In this document: positions 37,799-49,573 of the stretch, one piece after another
Layout of the letters: every line of letters begins with the position of its first letter
Numbering within the stretch: the stretch's first letter is position 1
NCBI RefSeq assembly: GCF_019857185.1
Contig: NZ_JAHWXP010000005.1
Coordinates: forward strand, 36,815 to 100,814
Reading direction: 5' to 3'
DNA: 64,000 nucleotides
From: Alteriqipengyuania abyssalis
GTDB lineage: Bacteria > Pseudomonadota > Alphaproteobacteria > Sphingomonadales > Sphingomonadaceae
Made by a program: the position numbers and the translations under genes
The notes under the pieces: generated by a model
Database searches by the model: none
What the model saw: the letters and a program-made list of their open reading frames with translations, nothing else
Told to the model about the DNA's origin: nothing

Positions 37799-37817
37799 GG
37801 CGAGCGATCGGTTTAGG

Positions 37818-37853
37818 GGCGGCGCCTGATTTTGAGCGGGCGCCGCCTTCTTT
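37818..37853 (+). terminator. hairpin after fusA
   Basis: GGCGGCGCC (37818-37826) pairs with GGCGCCGCC (37839-37847), followed by TTCTTT. It may attenuate transcription between fusA and tuf. Confidence 0.6.
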
Positions 37854-37893
37854 CCCGCACAAATTCCCATTTAAGACAGAGGTATTGAGAGAA

Positions 37894-39084
<1,191 letters not shown>

Positions 39085-39097
39085 TATAGGCGCTTTC

Positions 39098-39126
39098 ACC
39101 GGCGGGGGATTCGATTCCCCGCCGGT
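39098..39126 (+). terminator. strong hairpin after tuf
   Basis: ACCGGCGGGG and CCCCGCCGGT (39098-39107 with 39117-39126) form a perfect stem, without a T-run. It is probably the first part of a two-hairpin end to the str operon. Confidence 0.55.
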
Positions 39127-39141
39127 CAGATTTCACGAGGG

Positions 39142-39187
39142 CCGCCCCTCACCGAAAACTTCGGTTTGGTGGGGCGGTTCTTTATTT
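39142..39187 (+). terminator. intrinsic terminator of the str operon
   Basis: CCGCCCC...GGGGCGG with an inner CACCGAAA/TTTGGTG stem, followed by TTCTTTATTTTT. This is the clearest intrinsic terminator in the window. Confidence 0.75.
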
Positions 39188-39247
39188 TTGAAGGGTGGCC
39201 CAGACGGGGTGGCTCTTCGTGGCTCTTTCGCATCGGTAGACTAGGAC

Positions 39248-39559
39248 ATGGACGCACAGAATATCCGTATTCGCCTCAAGGCCTTCGACCACCGCGTGCT
39301 CGACCAGGCAACGGGCGAGATCGCGGATACTGCACGCCGCACCGGCGCGCTCATCCGTGGACCTATTCCCCTGCCGACGCGCATCGAGAAGTTCACCGTG
39401 AACCGCGGCCCGCACATCGACAAGAAGTCGCGCGAGCAGTTCGAGGTGCGCACCTACAAGCGGCTGCTCGACATCGTGCAGCCCAACGCCCAGACGGTCG
39501 ACGCGCTGATGAAGCTGGACCTCGCCGCGGGCGTCAACGTCGAAATCAAGCTGGCTTGA
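39248..39559 (+). CDS. rpsJ: ribosomal protein S10
   Basis: A 103-residue 30S head protein, also the antitermination factor NusE. Conserved [18 protein letters not shown] and [18 protein letters not shown]. Length is normal. It is the first gene of the S10 operon, 60 bases after the str terminator tail. Confidence 0.97.
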   Translation: MDAQNIRIRLKAFDHRVLDQATGEIADTARRTGALIRGPIPLPTRIEKFTVNRGPHIDKKSREQFEVRTYKRLLDIVQPNAQTVDALMKLDLAAGVNVEIKLA

Positions 39560-39881
39560 TTTTGGCTGCCCGGCCAGGCCGGGTGCTGGTCCTTCCGGTC
39601 GGACTTTAAACGACCGGACGATTTTTCAAGTCCGCCTTGTGCGGCACGGGTTCTCGCTCTTGCGAGGGTCGCGTTCGGAAGGCCTTCGGGCGTTCCTCAC
39701 TTGAGATACCGCCGGAGCATGCTCCGGGCTGCGTCTCCCGTCTCGCGCTTCATGCCTTCTTGCATGGGCGCAATCAGCCCGGACGGGCGATGCATCAAAA
39801 CTTCGGGCTGGGGTCGTTGATAACGGCCCGTCACGCACGGCGGGAATGGTCCCTTCGTGCCTCTGGTTTAGGAGTTTAACG
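39560..39881 (+). promoter_or_regulatory. 322-base hairpin-rich spacer between rpsJ and rplC
   Basis: No gene fits. Many short hairpins follow one another, for example CCCGGCC-AGGCCGGG (39569-39584), CCGGAGCATGCTCCGG (39712-39727) and CATGCC...GCATG (39750-39767). Spacers between these two genes are usually short, so a structured leader or attenuator for the genes after rpsJ is likely. Mechanism unknown. Confidence 0.5.
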
Positions 39882-40721
39882 ATGCGCACTGGCGTAATCG
39901 CCAAGAAGGTCGGGATGACCCGCCTGTTTCAGGAAGACGGCCGGCACGTTCCCGTGACCGTGCTCGCTCTGGAAGGGTGCCAGGTCACCGCCAACCGCAC
40001 CGCCGACCGTGATGGCTACTGGTCCGTCCAGGTCGGTTCGGGTGAAGCGAAGCAGAAGAACGTCAACAAGCCGCAGCGCGAAGCTTTCGCGAAGGCGGAA
40101 GTTGGTCTGAAGATGAAGGTCGCGGAATTCCGCGTCGAGGGTGAGGACGCGCTCCTTCCCGTCGGTGCGACGATCACCGCCGATCACTTCATCGCCGGCC
40201 AGAAGGTTGACGTGCAGGGCTACACGCAGGGCAAGGGCTTTGCCGGCGCGATGAAGCGCTGGGGCTTCGGCGGTCTGCGCGCGACGCACGGCGTTTCGCT
40301 GTCGCACCGTTCGCACGGTTCGACCGGTAACCGCCAGGATCCGGGCCGCGTGTTCAAGAACAAGAAGATGGCCGGCCACATGGGCGACCGTCAGCGCACG
40401 CAGCAGAACCTCGAGATCGTCCGCACGGACGCCGAGCGTGGCCTGCTGTTCGTCAAGGGCTCCGTGCCCGGCGCGAAGAACAGCTGGATGCTGGTCGCCG
40501 ACGCGGTGAAGCTGCCGATGCCGGCCGACGCGCCGTTCCCCGGTGCGATGCGCCGCAACGCCGACGAATTCTCGAGCGACGATGCCGATGCCGGCCTGGT
40601 CGAGAGCGGGGCGGAGCACGAGGTGCACACCGAAGTGACGCCCGAGCAGCAGGAAAAGCTGATGCAGCAGCAGGATGCCGGGGCTGACGCCGAAGGCACC
40701 GACGAAGGCAAGGAGTCCTGA
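39882..40721 (+). CDS. rplC: ribosomal protein L3 with acidic C-terminal tail
   Basis: A 279-residue protein. The L3 core ([53 protein letters not shown]) ends near residue 215. A further roughly 60-residue acidic, Gln-rich tail ([28 protein letters not shown]) is not in the 209-residue E. coli protein. The start is ATG 39882 behind AGGAG. The tail may be lineage-specific; its function is unknown. Confidence 0.95.
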   Translation: MRTGVIAKKVGMTRLFQEDGRHVPVTVLALEGCQVTANRTADRDGYWSVQVGSGEAKQKNVNKPQREAFAKAEVGLKMKVAEFRVEGEDALLPVGATITADHFIAGQKVDVQGYTQGKGFAGAMKRWGFGGLRATHGVSLSHRSHGSTGNRQDPGRVFKNKKMAGHMGDRQRTQQNLEIVRTDAERGLLFVKGSVPGAKNSWMLVADAVKLPMPADAPFPGAMRRNADEFSSDDADAGLVESGAEHEVHTEVTPEQQEKLMQQQDAGADAEGTDEGKES

Positions 40722-40723
40722 TC

Positions 40724-41347
40724 GTGAAGATCGCGGTACAGAAAATCGACGGCGGTAAGGCCGGCGAGATCGAGCTCAACGATGCCGTGTTCGGTGTTGA
40801 GCCTCGCGCCGACATCCTTCACCGCGTGGTGACGTGGCAGCTGGAAAAGCGCCGCGCGACCGCCCGCCCGACGCGTGAGCGTTCGGACGTGGCCCGCACC
40901 GGCAAGAAGTTCGGTCGCCAGAAGGGTTCGGGCGGCGCTCGCCACGGCGATCGCGGCGCTCCAATCTTCATCGGCGGTGGTAAGGCGCACGGCGCTCGCC
41001 TGCGCGACTTCAACCCGTCGCTGAACAAGAAGATCCGTTCGCTCGGCCTGCGCATGGCGCTGTCGAGCAAGGCCAAGGATGGCCTGGTCATCGTCGACAG
41101 CCTCGAGCTGAAGGACGCCAAGACCAAGGCTCTCAAGGGTCACTTCGAAAAGGCCGGTTTCAACGGCAAGGTGCTGGTGATCGACGGCGAAAGCGTGAAC
41201 GACGGTTTCAAGATGGCTGCGGGCAACCTGCCCGGCGTCAACGTGATCCCGGCGATCGGCGCCAACGTCTACGACATCCTGAAGCACGATACGCTGGTCC
41301 TCACCAAGGATGCGGTCGAAAAGCTGGAGGCGCGCTTCAATGGCTAA
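40724..41347 (+). CDS. rplD: ribosomal protein L4
   Basis: A 207-residue protein lining the exit tunnel. The tunnel loop is present ([20 protein letters not shown], then [21 protein letters not shown]). It starts with GTG 40724, two bases after the rplC stop, and its end overlaps rplW by eight bases (ATGGCTAA). L4 regulates the S10 operon in E. coli; whether it does so here cannot be seen. Confidence 0.96.
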   Translation: MKIAVQKIDGGKAGEIELNDAVFGVEPRADILHRVVTWQLEKRRATARPTRERSDVARTGKKFGRQKGSGGARHGDRGAPIFIGGGKAHGARLRDFNPSLNKKIRSLGLRMALSSKAKDGLVIVDSLELKDAKTKALKGHFEKAGFNGKVLVIDGESVNDGFKMAAGNLPGVNVIPAIGANVYDILKHDTLVLTKDAVEKLEARFNG

Positions 41348-41648
41348 GAAGCAGGAAATCGACGCGCGGCACTACGACGTGATCCTCGCGCCGCACATCA
41401 CCGAAAAGGCGACGCTCGCGAGCGAGAACAACGCAGTGGTCTTCAAGGTGGCGAACGACGCCACGAAGCCGCAGATCCGCGATGCGGTGGAAGCGCTGTT
41501 CGACGTCAAGGTGACCGGTGTGAACACCATCGTCACCAAGGGCAAGGTCAAGCGCTGGCGGGGCAAGCCCTACCGTCGCAACGACATGAAGAAGGCGATC
41601 GTGACGCTCAAGGACGGCGATTCCATCGACGTCACGAGCGGCATCTGA
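41340..41648 (+). CDS. rplW: ribosomal protein L23
   Basis: A 102-residue protein at the tunnel exit that docks SRP and trigger factor. Conserved [18 protein letters not shown] and a basic loop [20 protein letters not shown]. The ATG is at 41340, overlapping the rplD stop. Normal length. Confidence 0.96.
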   Translation: MAKKQEIDARHYDVILAPHITEKATLASENNAVVFKVANDATKPQIRDAVEALFDVKVTGVNTIVTKGKVKRWRGKPYRRNDMKKAIVTLKDGDSIDVTSGI

Positions 41649-41665
41649 GGAGCTAGGACGGAACC

Positions 41666-42502
41666 ATGGCACTCAAGAATTACAAGCCGACCAGTCCGGC
41701 CCGTCGCGGCCTGATCCTGGTCGACAAGTCCGGCCTCTACAAGGGCAAGCCGGTCAAGGCGCTTACCGAAGGCAAGCGCAAGACGGGCGGTCGCAACAAC
41801 AAGGGCCACGTCACCAGCCGCGGGATCGCGGGCGGTCACAAGCAGAAGTATCGTTACATCGACTTCAAGCGCCGCAAGTGGGACGTGGAAGGCACCGTGG
41901 AGCGGATCGAATATGATCCCAACCGCACCGCCTTCATTGCTCTGATCAAGTATGCCGACGAAGAGCTGGCCTACATCATCGCGCCGCAGCGCCTCGCTGT
42001 TGGCGACAAGGTGATCGCGGGCGAGCGGGTCGACACCAAGCCGGGCAACGCGATGCCGCTGGGCAACATGCCGGTCGGCACCATCATCCACAACGTGGAG
42101 ATGAAGCCGGGCAAGGGCGGGCAGATCGCCCGTTCGGCAGGCGCCTACGTCCAGCTGGTCGGTCGCGACCGTGGCATGGTCATCGTGCGTCTCAACTCGG
42201 GCGAGCAGCGTTACCTGCGCGCCGATTGCATGGGTACGGTTGGCGCGGTCTCGAACCCCGACAACCAGAACCAGAACTTCGGCAAGGCCGGTCGCACCCG
42301 CTGGAAGGGCCGTCGTCCGCTTACCCGCGGTGTCGCCAAGAACCCGGTCGATCACCCCCATGGTGGTGGTGAAGGCAAGACCAGCGGTGGCCGCCATCCG
42401 GTGACCCCGTGGGGCAAGCCGACCAAGGGCGCCCGCACCCGCAAGAACAAGCAGACGGACAAGATGATCATCCGTTCGCGCCACGCGAAGAAGAAGAGGT
42501 AA
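41666..42502 (+). CDS. rplB: ribosomal protein L2
   Basis: A 278-residue protein near the peptidyl transferase centre. Signature segments: [20 protein letters not shown], and the C-terminal [20 protein letters not shown] with the key His. Length is normal. The spacer to rpsS is 8 bases. Confidence 0.97.
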   Translation: MALKNYKPTSPARRGLILVDKSGLYKGKPVKALTEGKRKTGGRNNKGHVTSRGIAGGHKQKYRYIDFKRRKWDVEGTVERIEYDPNRTAFIALIKYADEELAYIIAPQRLAVGDKVIAGERVDTKPGNAMPLGNMPVGTIIHNVEMKPGKGGQIARSAGAYVQLVGRDRGMVIVRLNSGEQRYLRADCMGTVGAVSNPDNQNQNFGKAGRTRWKGRRPLTRGVAKNPVDHPHGGGEGKTSGGRHPVTPWGKPTKGARTRKNKQTDKMIIRSRHAKKKR

Positions 42503-42510
42503 TCGCAGCA

Positions 42511-42786
42511 ATGGCACGTTCCGTTTGGAAAGGTCCGTTTGTGGAACTCAGCCTTTTGAAGAAGGCCGAGGACGCACAGGAAAAGGCCAGCACCGCGCCG
42601 ATCAAGACCTGGTCGCGCCGCTCCACCATCCTGCCGCAGTTCGTTGGGCTGACGTTCAACGTCTACAACGGCCACAAGTTCATTCCCGTGTCCGTCTCGG
42701 AAGAGATGGTCGGCCACAAGCTCGGTGAATTTGCGCCCACGCGCACCTTCCCGGGTCACGCCGCAGACAAGAAGGGCAAGCGCTGA
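42511..42786 (+). CDS. rpsS: ribosomal protein S19
   Basis: A 91-residue protein of the 30S head, partner of S13. Conserved [32 protein letters not shown] and [13 protein letters not shown]. The stop overlaps the rplV start (TGATG). Confidence 0.97.
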   Translation: MARSVWKGPFVELSLLKKAEDAQEKASTAPIKTWSRRSTILPQFVGLTFNVYNGHKFIPVSVSEEMVGHKLGEFAPTRTFPGHAADKKGKR

Positions 42787-43163
42787 TGAGCAAGCAGAAA
42801 GCTCCCCGTCGCGTCGCCGATAACGAGGCGCTGGCAGTTGGCACCACGATCCGTGGGTCGGCCCAGAAGCTGAACCTCGTTGCCGAGCTGATCCGCGGCA
42901 AGAAGGCTGAAGAGGCGTTGAACATCCTCGCCTTTTCGAAGAAGGCGATGGCCAAGGACGCGAGCAAGGTGCTCGCCTCCGCGATCGCCAATGCCGAAAA
43001 CAACCACGATCTCGACGTCGACGCACTGGTCGTCGCCGAAGCGAGCGTGGGCAAGTCGATCACGATGAAGCGGTTTCACACGCGCGGTCGCGGCAAGTCG
43101 ACCCGCATCCTGAAGCCCTTCAGCCGCCTGCGCATCGTCGTGCGCGAAGTCGAGGAAGCGTAA
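42786..43163 (+). CDS. rplV: ribosomal protein L22
   Basis: A 125-residue protein whose beta hairpin reaches the exit tunnel (the [17 protein letters not shown] region). [20 protein letters not shown] marks the core. Slightly longer than the E. coli 110 residues at the N-terminus. Coupled to rpsS by a one-base overlap. Confidence 0.96.
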   Translation: MSKQKAPRRVADNEALAVGTTIRGSAQKLNLVAELIRGKKAEEALNILAFSKKAMAKDASKVLASAIANAENNHDLDVDALVVAEASVGKSITMKRFHTRGRGKSTRILKPFSRLRIVVREVEEA

Positions 43164-43164
43164 G

Positions 43165-43860
43165 ATGGGCCAGAAGAGCAATCCGATCGGTCTGCGCCTG
43201 CAGATCAACCGCACCTGGGACAGCCGCTGGTACGCCGAAGGGCGTGACTATGCCAAGCTGCTCAAGGAAGACATCGAGATCCGCAAGCACATCGTGAACT
43301 CGCTGCCGCAGGCCGCGATTTCGAAGGTGGTGATCGAGCGTCCGGCCAAGCTGTGCCGCATCTCGATCTACGCTGCGCGCCCCGGTGTCATCATCGGCAA
43401 GAAGGGCGCCGACATCGAGAAGCTGCGCACGACGCTTTCGCGCATGACCGAAAGCGAAGTGAAGCTGAACATCGTCGAGATCCGCAAGCCGGAGATCGAT
43501 GCCAAGCTCGTCGCGCAGGGCATTGCCGATCAGCTGGTTCGCCGTGTGGCCTTCCGCCGTGCGATGAAGCGCGCCGTGCAGTCCGCGCTGCGTCTGGGTG
43601 CCGAAGGTATCCGGATCACCTGCGGCGGCCGTCTCGGCGGTGCGGAAATCGCGCGCGTCGAATGGTATCGCGAAGGCCGCGTGCCGCTTCACACCCTGCG
43701 TGCGAACGTCGACTATGCCGAAGCCGAGGCGCTGACCGCGTACGGCATCATCGGCATCAAGTGCTGGATCTTCAAGGGTGAGATCCTCGCCCACGATCCG
43801 ACCGCGCAGGACCGCCTGATGATGGAAGCGCAGACTTCCGGCGTGCGTCCGGCGCGCTGA
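43165..43860 (+). CDS. rpsC: ribosomal protein S3
   Basis: A 231-residue protein at the mRNA entry channel with KH motif ([17 protein letters not shown]) and C-terminal domain ([32 protein letters not shown]). Length normal. One base separates the rplV stop from its ATG. Confidence 0.97.
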   Translation: MGQKSNPIGLRLQINRTWDSRWYAEGRDYAKLLKEDIEIRKHIVNSLPQAAISKVVIERPAKLCRISIYAARPGVIIGKKGADIEKLRTTLSRMTESEVKLNIVEIRKPEIDAKLVAQGIADQLVRRVAFRRAMKRAVQSALRLGAEGIRITCGGRLGGAEIARVEWYREGRVPLHTLRANVDYAEAEALTAYGIIGIKCWIFKGEILAHDPTAQDRLMMEAQTSGVRPAR

Positions 43861-43881
43861 TTGCAGGATTAGGAAAGAACC

Positions 43882-44316
43882 ATGCTGCAACCGAAACGAA
43901 CCAAGTATCGTAAGGCCTTCAAGGGCCGGATCCATGGCAATGCCAAGGGCGGTACCGAACTGAACTTCGGCTCTTACGGGCTGAAGGCGATGGAACCCGA
44001 GCGGATCACCGCTCGCCAGATCGAAGCGGCTCGCCGTGCGATCACGCGTCACATGAAGCGCCAGGGGCGCCTCTGGATCCGCGTGTTCCCCGACGTGCCC
44101 GTGTCCAAGAAGCCTGCCGAAGTCCGGCAGGGTAAGGGCAAGGGTTCGGTCGAATACTGGGCCGCACGCGTGAAGCCGGGCCGCATCCTGTTCGAACTCG
44201 ACGGCGTTTCCGGCCCGCTGGCCGCCGAAGCGTTCGAGCGTGCCGCCATGAAGCTGCCGATCAAGACCAAGGTTGTCGCGCGTCTGGGCGACACCTCGCA
44301 CCTGGGAGGCGAATAG
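43882..44316 (+). CDS. rplP: ribosomal protein L16
   Basis: A 144-residue protein near the A-site tRNA elbow. [20 protein letters not shown] and [20 protein letters not shown] mark it. Its stop overlaps the GTG start of rpmC by one base. Confidence 0.97.
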   Translation: MLQPKRTKYRKAFKGRIHGNAKGGTELNFGSYGLKAMEPERITARQIEAARRAITRHMKRQGRLWIRVFPDVPVSKKPAEVRQGKGKGSVEYWAARVKPGRILFELDGVSGPLAAEAFERAAMKLPIKTKVVARLGDTSHLGGE

Positions 44317-44531
44317 TGAGCACCACCGAAGATCTGCGCGCCAAGAGCGACGACCAGCTGACCGCGGAGCTTACCGAGCTCAAGCGTGAGGCGTTCAACC
44401 TGCGTTTCCAGGCAGCGACCAACCAGCTCGAGCGGCCCGCTCGCGTTCAGGAGGTCCGCCGGACGATCGCGCGCATCAAGACGCTGCAGAGCGAGCGCAC
44501 CCGCGCCGCTGCGGCGAAGAGCAAGGCGTAA
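44316..44531 (+). CDS. rpmC: ribosomal protein L29
   Basis: A 71-residue two-helix protein at the tunnel exit. [20 protein letters not shown] and [15 protein letters not shown] are conserved. The start is GTG 44316, coupled to rplP (TAGTG). Confidence 0.95.
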   Translation: MSTTEDLRAKSDDQLTAELTELKREAFNLRFQAATNQLERPARVQEVRRTIARIKTLQSERTRAAAAKSKA

Positions 44532-44541
44532 GGAGTAGACC

Positions 44542-44835
44542 ATGCCCAAGCGTATTCTGATTGGTCGGGTCACTTCCACCAAGACCGACAAGACCGTGAC
44601 CGTGCTTGTCGAACGCAAGGTGAAGCACCCGCTGTACGGGAAGATCATCCGGCGCTCGAAGAAGTATCACGCCCACGACGAGAAGAACGAGTACGAACTC
44701 GGCGACATCGTGCGGATCGAAGAGACCAAGCCGATCTCGAAGACCAAGACCTGGGCCGTGAAGGACCGGGTCGTCGCGGGTGGCGTGCAGGCGGTTGATG
44801 CCGACCTCGACGTCGAAGCCGCGAGCAACAGCTAA
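44542..44835 (+). CDS. rpsQ: ribosomal protein S17
   Basis: A 97-residue OB-fold protein. [20 protein letters not shown] and [19 protein letters not shown] are conserved. The roughly 12-residue acidic C-terminal end ([12 protein letters not shown]) makes it a little longer than E. coli S17. Last gene of the S10 block. Confidence 0.96.
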   Translation: MPKRILIGRVTSTKTDKTVTVLVERKVKHPLYGKIIRRSKKYHAHDEKNEYELGDIVRIEETKPISKTKTWAVKDRVVAGGVQAVDADLDVEAASNS

Positions 44836-44896
44836 ACAGACGTTTTAGGAACTGCCGGGCAGCTGTCCCGGCAAGCCAAGAGAAGGAACCGGATCG

Positions 44897-45265
44897 ATGA
44901 TCCAGATGCAGTCCAATCTCGACGTCGCGGACAACAGCGGCGCAAAGCGCGTCCAGTGCATCAAGGTGCTGGGTGGCTCTAAGCGTCGGTTCGCGAGCGT
45001 CGGCGACGTGATCGTGGTTTCCGTCAAGGAAGCCCAGCCGCGCGCGAAAGTGAAGAAGGGCGACGTTCACCGTGCGGTGATCGTTCGCACGAAGAAGGAT
45101 GTCCGCCGCCCCGATGGCAGCGTGATCCGCTTCGACTCGAACGCCGCGGTGCTCGTCAACAAGAACGAAGAGCCGATCGGCACCCGTATCTTCGGCCCGG
45201 TGGTGCGCGAACTGCGCGGCCGCGGCTTCATGAAGATCATCTCGCTTGCTCCGGAGGTGCTGTAA
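44897..45265 (+). CDS. rplN: ribosomal protein L14
   Basis: A 122-residue protein beginning the spc block. [20 protein letters not shown] and [13 protein letters not shown] are conserved. Its stop overlaps the next start (TAATG). Confidence 0.97.
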   Translation: MIQMQSNLDVADNSGAKRVQCIKVLGGSKRRFASVGDVIVVSVKEAQPRAKVKKGDVHRAVIVRTKKDVRRPDGSVIRFDSNAAVLVNKNEEPIGTRIFGPVVRELRGRGFMKIISLAPEVL

Positions 45266-45577
45266 TGGGCATGGCCAAGATCAAGAAGGGCGACAACGTC
45301 GTCGTGCTTTCGGGCAAGGACAAGGGCAAGACCGGTACGGTCGCCCAGGTTCTGCCGAAAGACGGCAAGGTCGTGGTGGAAGGCGTCAACATGATCGCCC
45401 GTCACCGCAAGCCGAGCCAGACGAACCCGCAGGGCGGGATCGATCGCTACGAAGCGCCGATGCACATCGCCAAGGTGGCCCTCGCCGATCCCAAGGACGG
45501 CAAGCCCACCCGCGTGCGCATCGAAGAACGCGACGGCAAGAAAGTGCGCGTCGCCGTGAAATCCGGGGAGACCATCG

Positions 45578-45585
<8 letters not shown>
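45265..45585 (+). CDS. rplX: ribosomal protein L24
   Basis: A 106-residue assembly initiator with KOW motif ([20 protein letters not shown]). ATG 45265 is coupled to rplN; ATG 45271 is an alternative. The end overlaps rplE by eight bases. Confidence 0.95.
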
Positions 45586-46162
<577 letters not shown>

Positions 46163-46205
46163 GCCGCTCTCCGCTGAAGCAAGAAACGAAGAGAGCTTAA
46201 GTCCA

Positions 46206-46511
46206 ATGGCGAAACTGAGTTCCATCAACAAGAACGAGCGTCGCAAGAAGCTCGTCAAGAAGTACGCGGACAAGTACGCAAAGCTTAAGGCGATTGCCGA
46301 CGATACCTCGCTCGACGAGAGCGAGCGTCTCATCGCGCGCCTGAAGATGGCTGAAATCCCGCGCAACGCGAACCCGACCCGGGTCCGCAACCGCTGCTCC
46401 ACGACCGGTCGCCCGCGCGGCTACTACCGCAAGTTCGGCATCAACCGCATCGAACTGCGGAACCTGGGCAACAAGGGCATGATCCCTGGCCTGACCAAGT
46501 CGAGCTGGTGA
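46206..46511 (+). CDS. rpsN: ribosomal protein S14
   Basis: A 101-residue zinc-free form of S14: the cysteine pairs of the short form are missing. Conserved [20 protein letters not shown] and [12 protein letters not shown]. Confidence 0.97.
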   Translation: MAKLSSINKNERRKKLVKKYADKYAKLKAIADDTSLDESERLIARLKMAEIPRNANPTRVRNRCSTTGRPRGYYRKFGINRIELRNLGNKGMIPGLTKSSW

Positions 46512-46522
46512 GGAATCGATAG

Positions 46523-46918
46523 ATGGCTATGACCGATCCCCTGGGTGACATGCTCACCCGCATCCGCAACGGCCAGCAGGCGAAGAAGGACTCCGTCCTT
46601 TCGCCGGCGTCCAAGCTGCGCGCGAACGTGCTCGAAGTGCTTCAGCGCGAAGGCTACATTCGTGGCTACAGCGAAGACGACACCGGCAAGCACAAGGCGC
46701 TGCGGATCGAACTGAAGTATTTCGAAGGCGAACCTGCGATCAAGCATGTCGCCCGCGTGTCCAAGCCGGGCCGTCGCATCTATTCGGCCAGCCGCGAGCT
46801 GCCGACGGTGCGCAATGGCCTTGGCATCACGATCGTCTCGACGCCGCGCGGCGTGCTTTCCGACGCGGAAGCTCGCAGCCAGAACGTCGGTGGCGAAGTG
46901 CTGGCGGAGGTGTTCTGA
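46523..46918 (+). CDS. rpsH: ribosomal protein S8
   Basis: A 131-residue protein, the regulator of the spc operon in E. coli. [18 protein letters not shown] and the C-terminal [19 protein letters not shown] are conserved. The stop overlaps the rplF start (TGATG). An internal ATG at 46529 is a possible start. Confidence 0.96.
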   Translation: MAMTDPLGDMLTRIRNGQQAKKDSVLSPASKLRANVLEVLQREGYIRGYSEDDTGKHKALRIELKYFEGEPAIKHVARVSKPGRRIYSASRELPTVRNGLGITIVSTPRGVLSDAEARSQNVGGEVLAEVF

Positions 46919-47451
46919 TGAGCCGCATCGGCAAACGTCCGGTTGCGATCCCGAGTGGGGTCGAGGCCAAGATCGATAACGGCACCCTTTCGGTGAAGGG
47001 CCCCAAGGGCGCCCTCACCATGGGCCTGTCGGACCTCGTGTCGTACAAGCTGGAAGACGGCTCGATCGCGGTCGACCCGGTAAACGACAGCAAGCCTGCA
47101 CGCAGCCACTGGGGCATGCAGCGTACTATGGTGTCGAACTTGGTCGAAGGCGTGACGGACGGCTTTTCCAAGACGCTGCAGATCAGCGGTGTCGGTTACC
47201 GTGCGAACGCCCAGGGCAAGACCCTGAAGCTGCAGCTCGGTTACAGCCACGACGTCGATCTCACGGTGCCCGAAGGCCTCAAGGTGGAAACGCCCGATCA
47301 GACCACGGTCATCATCAGCGGGATCGACAAGCAGGCCGTTGGCCAGTTCGCCGCTGAAATCCGCCGCTGGCGCAAGCCCGAGCCGTACAAGGGCAAGGGC
47401 ATCAAGTACCAGGGCGAGTATATCTTCCGCAAGGAAGGGAAGAAGAAGTAA
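46918..47451 (+). CDS. rplF: ribosomal protein L6
   Basis: A 177-residue protein. [18 protein letters not shown] and the 3' signature [20 protein letters not shown] are conserved. Length normal. Confidence 0.97.
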   Translation: MSRIGKRPVAIPSGVEAKIDNGTLSVKGPKGALTMGLSDLVSYKLEDGSIAVDPVNDSKPARSHWGMQRTMVSNLVEGVTDGFSKTLQISGVGYRANAQGKTLKLQLGYSHDVDLTVPEGLKVETPDQTTVIISGIDKQAVGQFAAEIRRWRKPEPYKGKGIKYQGEYIFRKEGKKK

Positions 47452-47452
47452 G

Positions 47453-47797
47453 ATGGCAAAGCTTTCCCTCTTTGAACGCCGCCGCCAGCGCGTGCGCACC
47501 GCGCTTCGCAAGAATGCCGGTGGCAAGCCGCGCCTGTCGGTCCACCGCACTGGCAAGCACATTTACGCGCAGATCATCGATGATTCCGCCGGCAAGACCC
47601 TTGCCAGCGCATCGACGCTGGGCGTGAAAGGCTCGACTGCGAATATCGACGCCGCCAAGACGGTCGGCTCGAACATCGCGGACGCCGCCAAGAAGGCGGG
47701 CGTGACCACGGTCGTGTTCGATCGCGGCGGGTTCCTGTTCCATGGCCGCGTCAAGGCGCTGGCCGATGCCGCCCGTGAAGGCGGGCTGGAGTTCTGA
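47453..47797 (+). CDS. rplR: ribosomal protein L18
   Basis: A 114-residue 5S rRNA-binding protein. [20 protein letters not shown] and [20 protein letters not shown] are conserved. The stop overlaps the rpsE start. Confidence 0.96.
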   Translation: MAKLSLFERRRQRVRTALRKNAGGKPRLSVHRTGKHIYAQIIDDSAGKTLASASTLGVKGSTANIDAAKTVGSNIADAAKKAGVTTVVFDRGGFLFHGRVKALADAAREGGLEF

Positions 47798-48651
47798 TGA
47801 TGGCTGACGAAAACAACACCGAAAGCACGCCCGAGCAGGCGCCCGGCGTTCCCGAAACCCCCGAAGTTGCGAAGGCCAAGGCCGACGCAAGCGTCGCGGA
47901 AGCGGAAACTGAGCATGCGGTGACGAAGGAAGAGCCGGCGATCGCCGACACGCCTTCCGAAGCAGCCGACAACCAGAGCCCCGCACAGGGTGCCGAGGGT
48001 CAGCCCCGTCAGGGCCGTGGTGGCCGTGGTGGCGACAATCGCGGCGGTGGCCGTGATGGTGGCCGTGGTCGCGGTCGCGGTCGTGACGATCGTCGCGGCA
48101 AGCGCGAGGAAGAAGACGACGGCATCATCGAGAAGCTGGTTCACATCAACCGCGTCTCGAAGACGGTGAAGGGCGGTAAGCGCTTCGGGTTCGCTGCGCT
48201 TGTGGTGGTCGGCGACGGCCAGGGCCGCGTCGGCTTCGGCCACGGCAAGGCCCGCGAAGTGCCCGAGGCGATCAGCAAGGCTTCGGCCGCTGCGCGCAAG
48301 CACATGATCCGCGTCGCTCTCAAGGAAGGCCGCACGCTGCACCACGACGGCAAGGGCCGTTTCGGTGCCGGCAAGGTGACCGTCCGCACCGCGCCTCCGG
48401 GTACCGGCATCATCGCCGGCGGTCCGATGCGCGCCGTGTTCGAAAGCCTGGGTGTGGCCGACGTGGTGACCAAGTCGGTCGGTACGTCCAACCCCTACAA
48501 CATGATCCGCGCAACCTTCGATGCGCTGCAGGATCAGAGCTCGCCCAAGTCGGTGGCGCAGCGTCGCGGCAAGAAGGTCGCCGACCTGCTCTCGCGCGGT
48601 GGCGCCAGCGAAGCGGAAGCCGAGGCGGATGCCGCGGCTCTCACGGAGTAA
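47797..48651 (+). CDS. rpsE: ribosomal protein S5 with long RG-rich N-terminal extension
   Basis: A 284-residue protein, against 167 in E. coli. The S5 core starts near residue 108 ([20 protein letters not shown]) and contains [13 protein letters not shown] and [15 protein letters not shown]. The first roughly 65 residues are acidic and Ala/Pro/Glu-rich; residues about 68-102 are Gly/Arg/Asp repeats of the RGG type. The extension sits where the protein begins on the solvent side of the 30S subunit. It might bind RNA or other proteins; this is inference. The adjacent start codons ATG ATG overlap the rplR stop. Confidence 0.95.
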   Translation: MMADENNTESTPEQAPGVPETPEVAKAKADASVAEAETEHAVTKEEPAIADTPSEAADNQSPAQGAEGQPRQGRGGRGGDNRGGGRDGGRGRGRGRDDRRGKREEEDDGIIEKLVHINRVSKTVKGGKRFGFAALVVVGDGQGRVGFGHGKAREVPEAISKASAAARKHMIRVALKEGRTLHHDGKGRFGAGKVTVRTAPPGTGIIAGGPMRAVFESLGVADVVTKSVGTSNPYNMIRATFDALQDQSSPKSVAQRRGKKVADLLSRGGASEAEAEADAAALTE

Positions 48652-48657
48652 TCACTG

Positions 48658-48837
48658 ATGGCTAAGATCAAGCTCAAGCAGATCGGCTCGCCCATCCGGC
48701 GTCCCGAAAGCCAGAAGAAGATCCTTATCGGCCTGGGCCTGGGCAAGATGCACCGGGTGGTCGAACTGGAAGATACCCCCGAAGTGCGCGGCGCAATTGC
48801 AAAGCTGCCGCACATGGTGGAGGTGGTCGAGGGCTAA
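48658..48837 (+). CDS. rpmD: ribosomal protein L30
   Basis: A 59-residue protein: [20 protein letters not shown] at the N-terminus, then [20 protein letters not shown]. The usual L30 size and position between rpsE and rplO. Spacer 6 bases from rpsE. Confidence 0.95.
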   Translation: MAKIKLKQIGSPIRRPESQKKILIGLGLGKMHRVVELEDTPEVRGAIAKLPHMVEVVEG

Positions 48838-48865
48838 ACGGCCCGTCGACTGGAATTGACGGCGG

Positions 48866-48900
48866 CGGCCCGCTCGGTGTAGCGGGCCGTTTCCATTTTT
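48866..48900 (+). terminator. hairpin between rpmD and rplO
   Basis: CGGCCCGCT (48866-48874) pairs with AGCGGGCCG (48881-48889) followed by TTTCCATTTTT. It could be a partial terminator inside the spc block. Confidence 0.55.
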
Positions 48901-48933
48901 ATCAGCGCGAAGAAAAGCGAAAGCGAGTGCATC

Positions 48934-49467
48934 ATGGCATTTAAACTCAACGAGATCAGCGACAACGAAGGCGCCCGCAAGGGCCGCATGCGCATCGGCC
49001 GGGGCATCGGCTCGGGCAAGGGCAAGACCGGCGGGCGCGGCCAGAAGGGCCAGAAGGCTCGTGAAGGCGTCGCGATCAAGGGCTTCGAAGGCGGCCAGAT
49101 GCCGCTTCACATGCGTCTGCCGAAGCGCGGGTTCAATAACCCCTTCGGCAAGGACTACGCGGAAGTGAACCTGGGCATGGTCCAGAAGTTCATCGATGCC
49201 AAGAAGCTCGACGCCAAGAAGGATATCGACCACGCAGCGCTCAAGGCCGCAGGCCTGGCCCGCGGTGGCAAGGACGGCGTGCGTCTGCTGGCCAAGGGCG
49301 AGCTGACCACCAAGGCGACCTTCACGGTGGCCGGTGCCAGCAAGGGCGCGATCGAAGCGGTCGAGAAGGCCGGCGGCAAGGTGGAAGTCATCGCCGCCAA
49401 GCAGCCTGAGCACGAGAAGAAGGCTGCTCGCACCAAGGCGAACAAGGAAGCAGGCTCCAAGGCCTGA
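48934..49467 (+). CDS. rplO: ribosomal protein L15
   Basis: A 177-residue protein. [20 protein letters not shown] and [20 protein letters not shown] mark it. The basic, Ala-rich C-terminus ([17 protein letters not shown]) makes it longer than the 144-residue E. coli protein. Confidence 0.97.
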   Translation: MAFKLNEISDNEGARKGRMRIGRGIGSGKGKTGGRGQKGQKAREGVAIKGFEGGQMPLHMRLPKRGFNNPFGKDYAEVNLGMVQKFIDAKKLDAKKDIDHAALKAAGLARGGKDGVRLLAKGELTTKATFTVAGASKGAIEAVEKAGGKVEVIAAKQPEHEKKAARTKANKEAGSKA

Positions 49468-49573
49468 TTTCGGGTAATCGGGCGCGGGGGTTCGACAACC
49501 GCGCCCGCCACACCTATCTCTCTCTGCGGCAGCCGGCTCAGCCCGGTCGAATTTGCAGGATCACGGTTTTCTC

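Noticed and set aside
39098..39126. ATTCGATT loop after tuf resembling a tRNA T-arm
   Set aside because: The rest of a tRNA is absent; it is a terminator-type hairpin.
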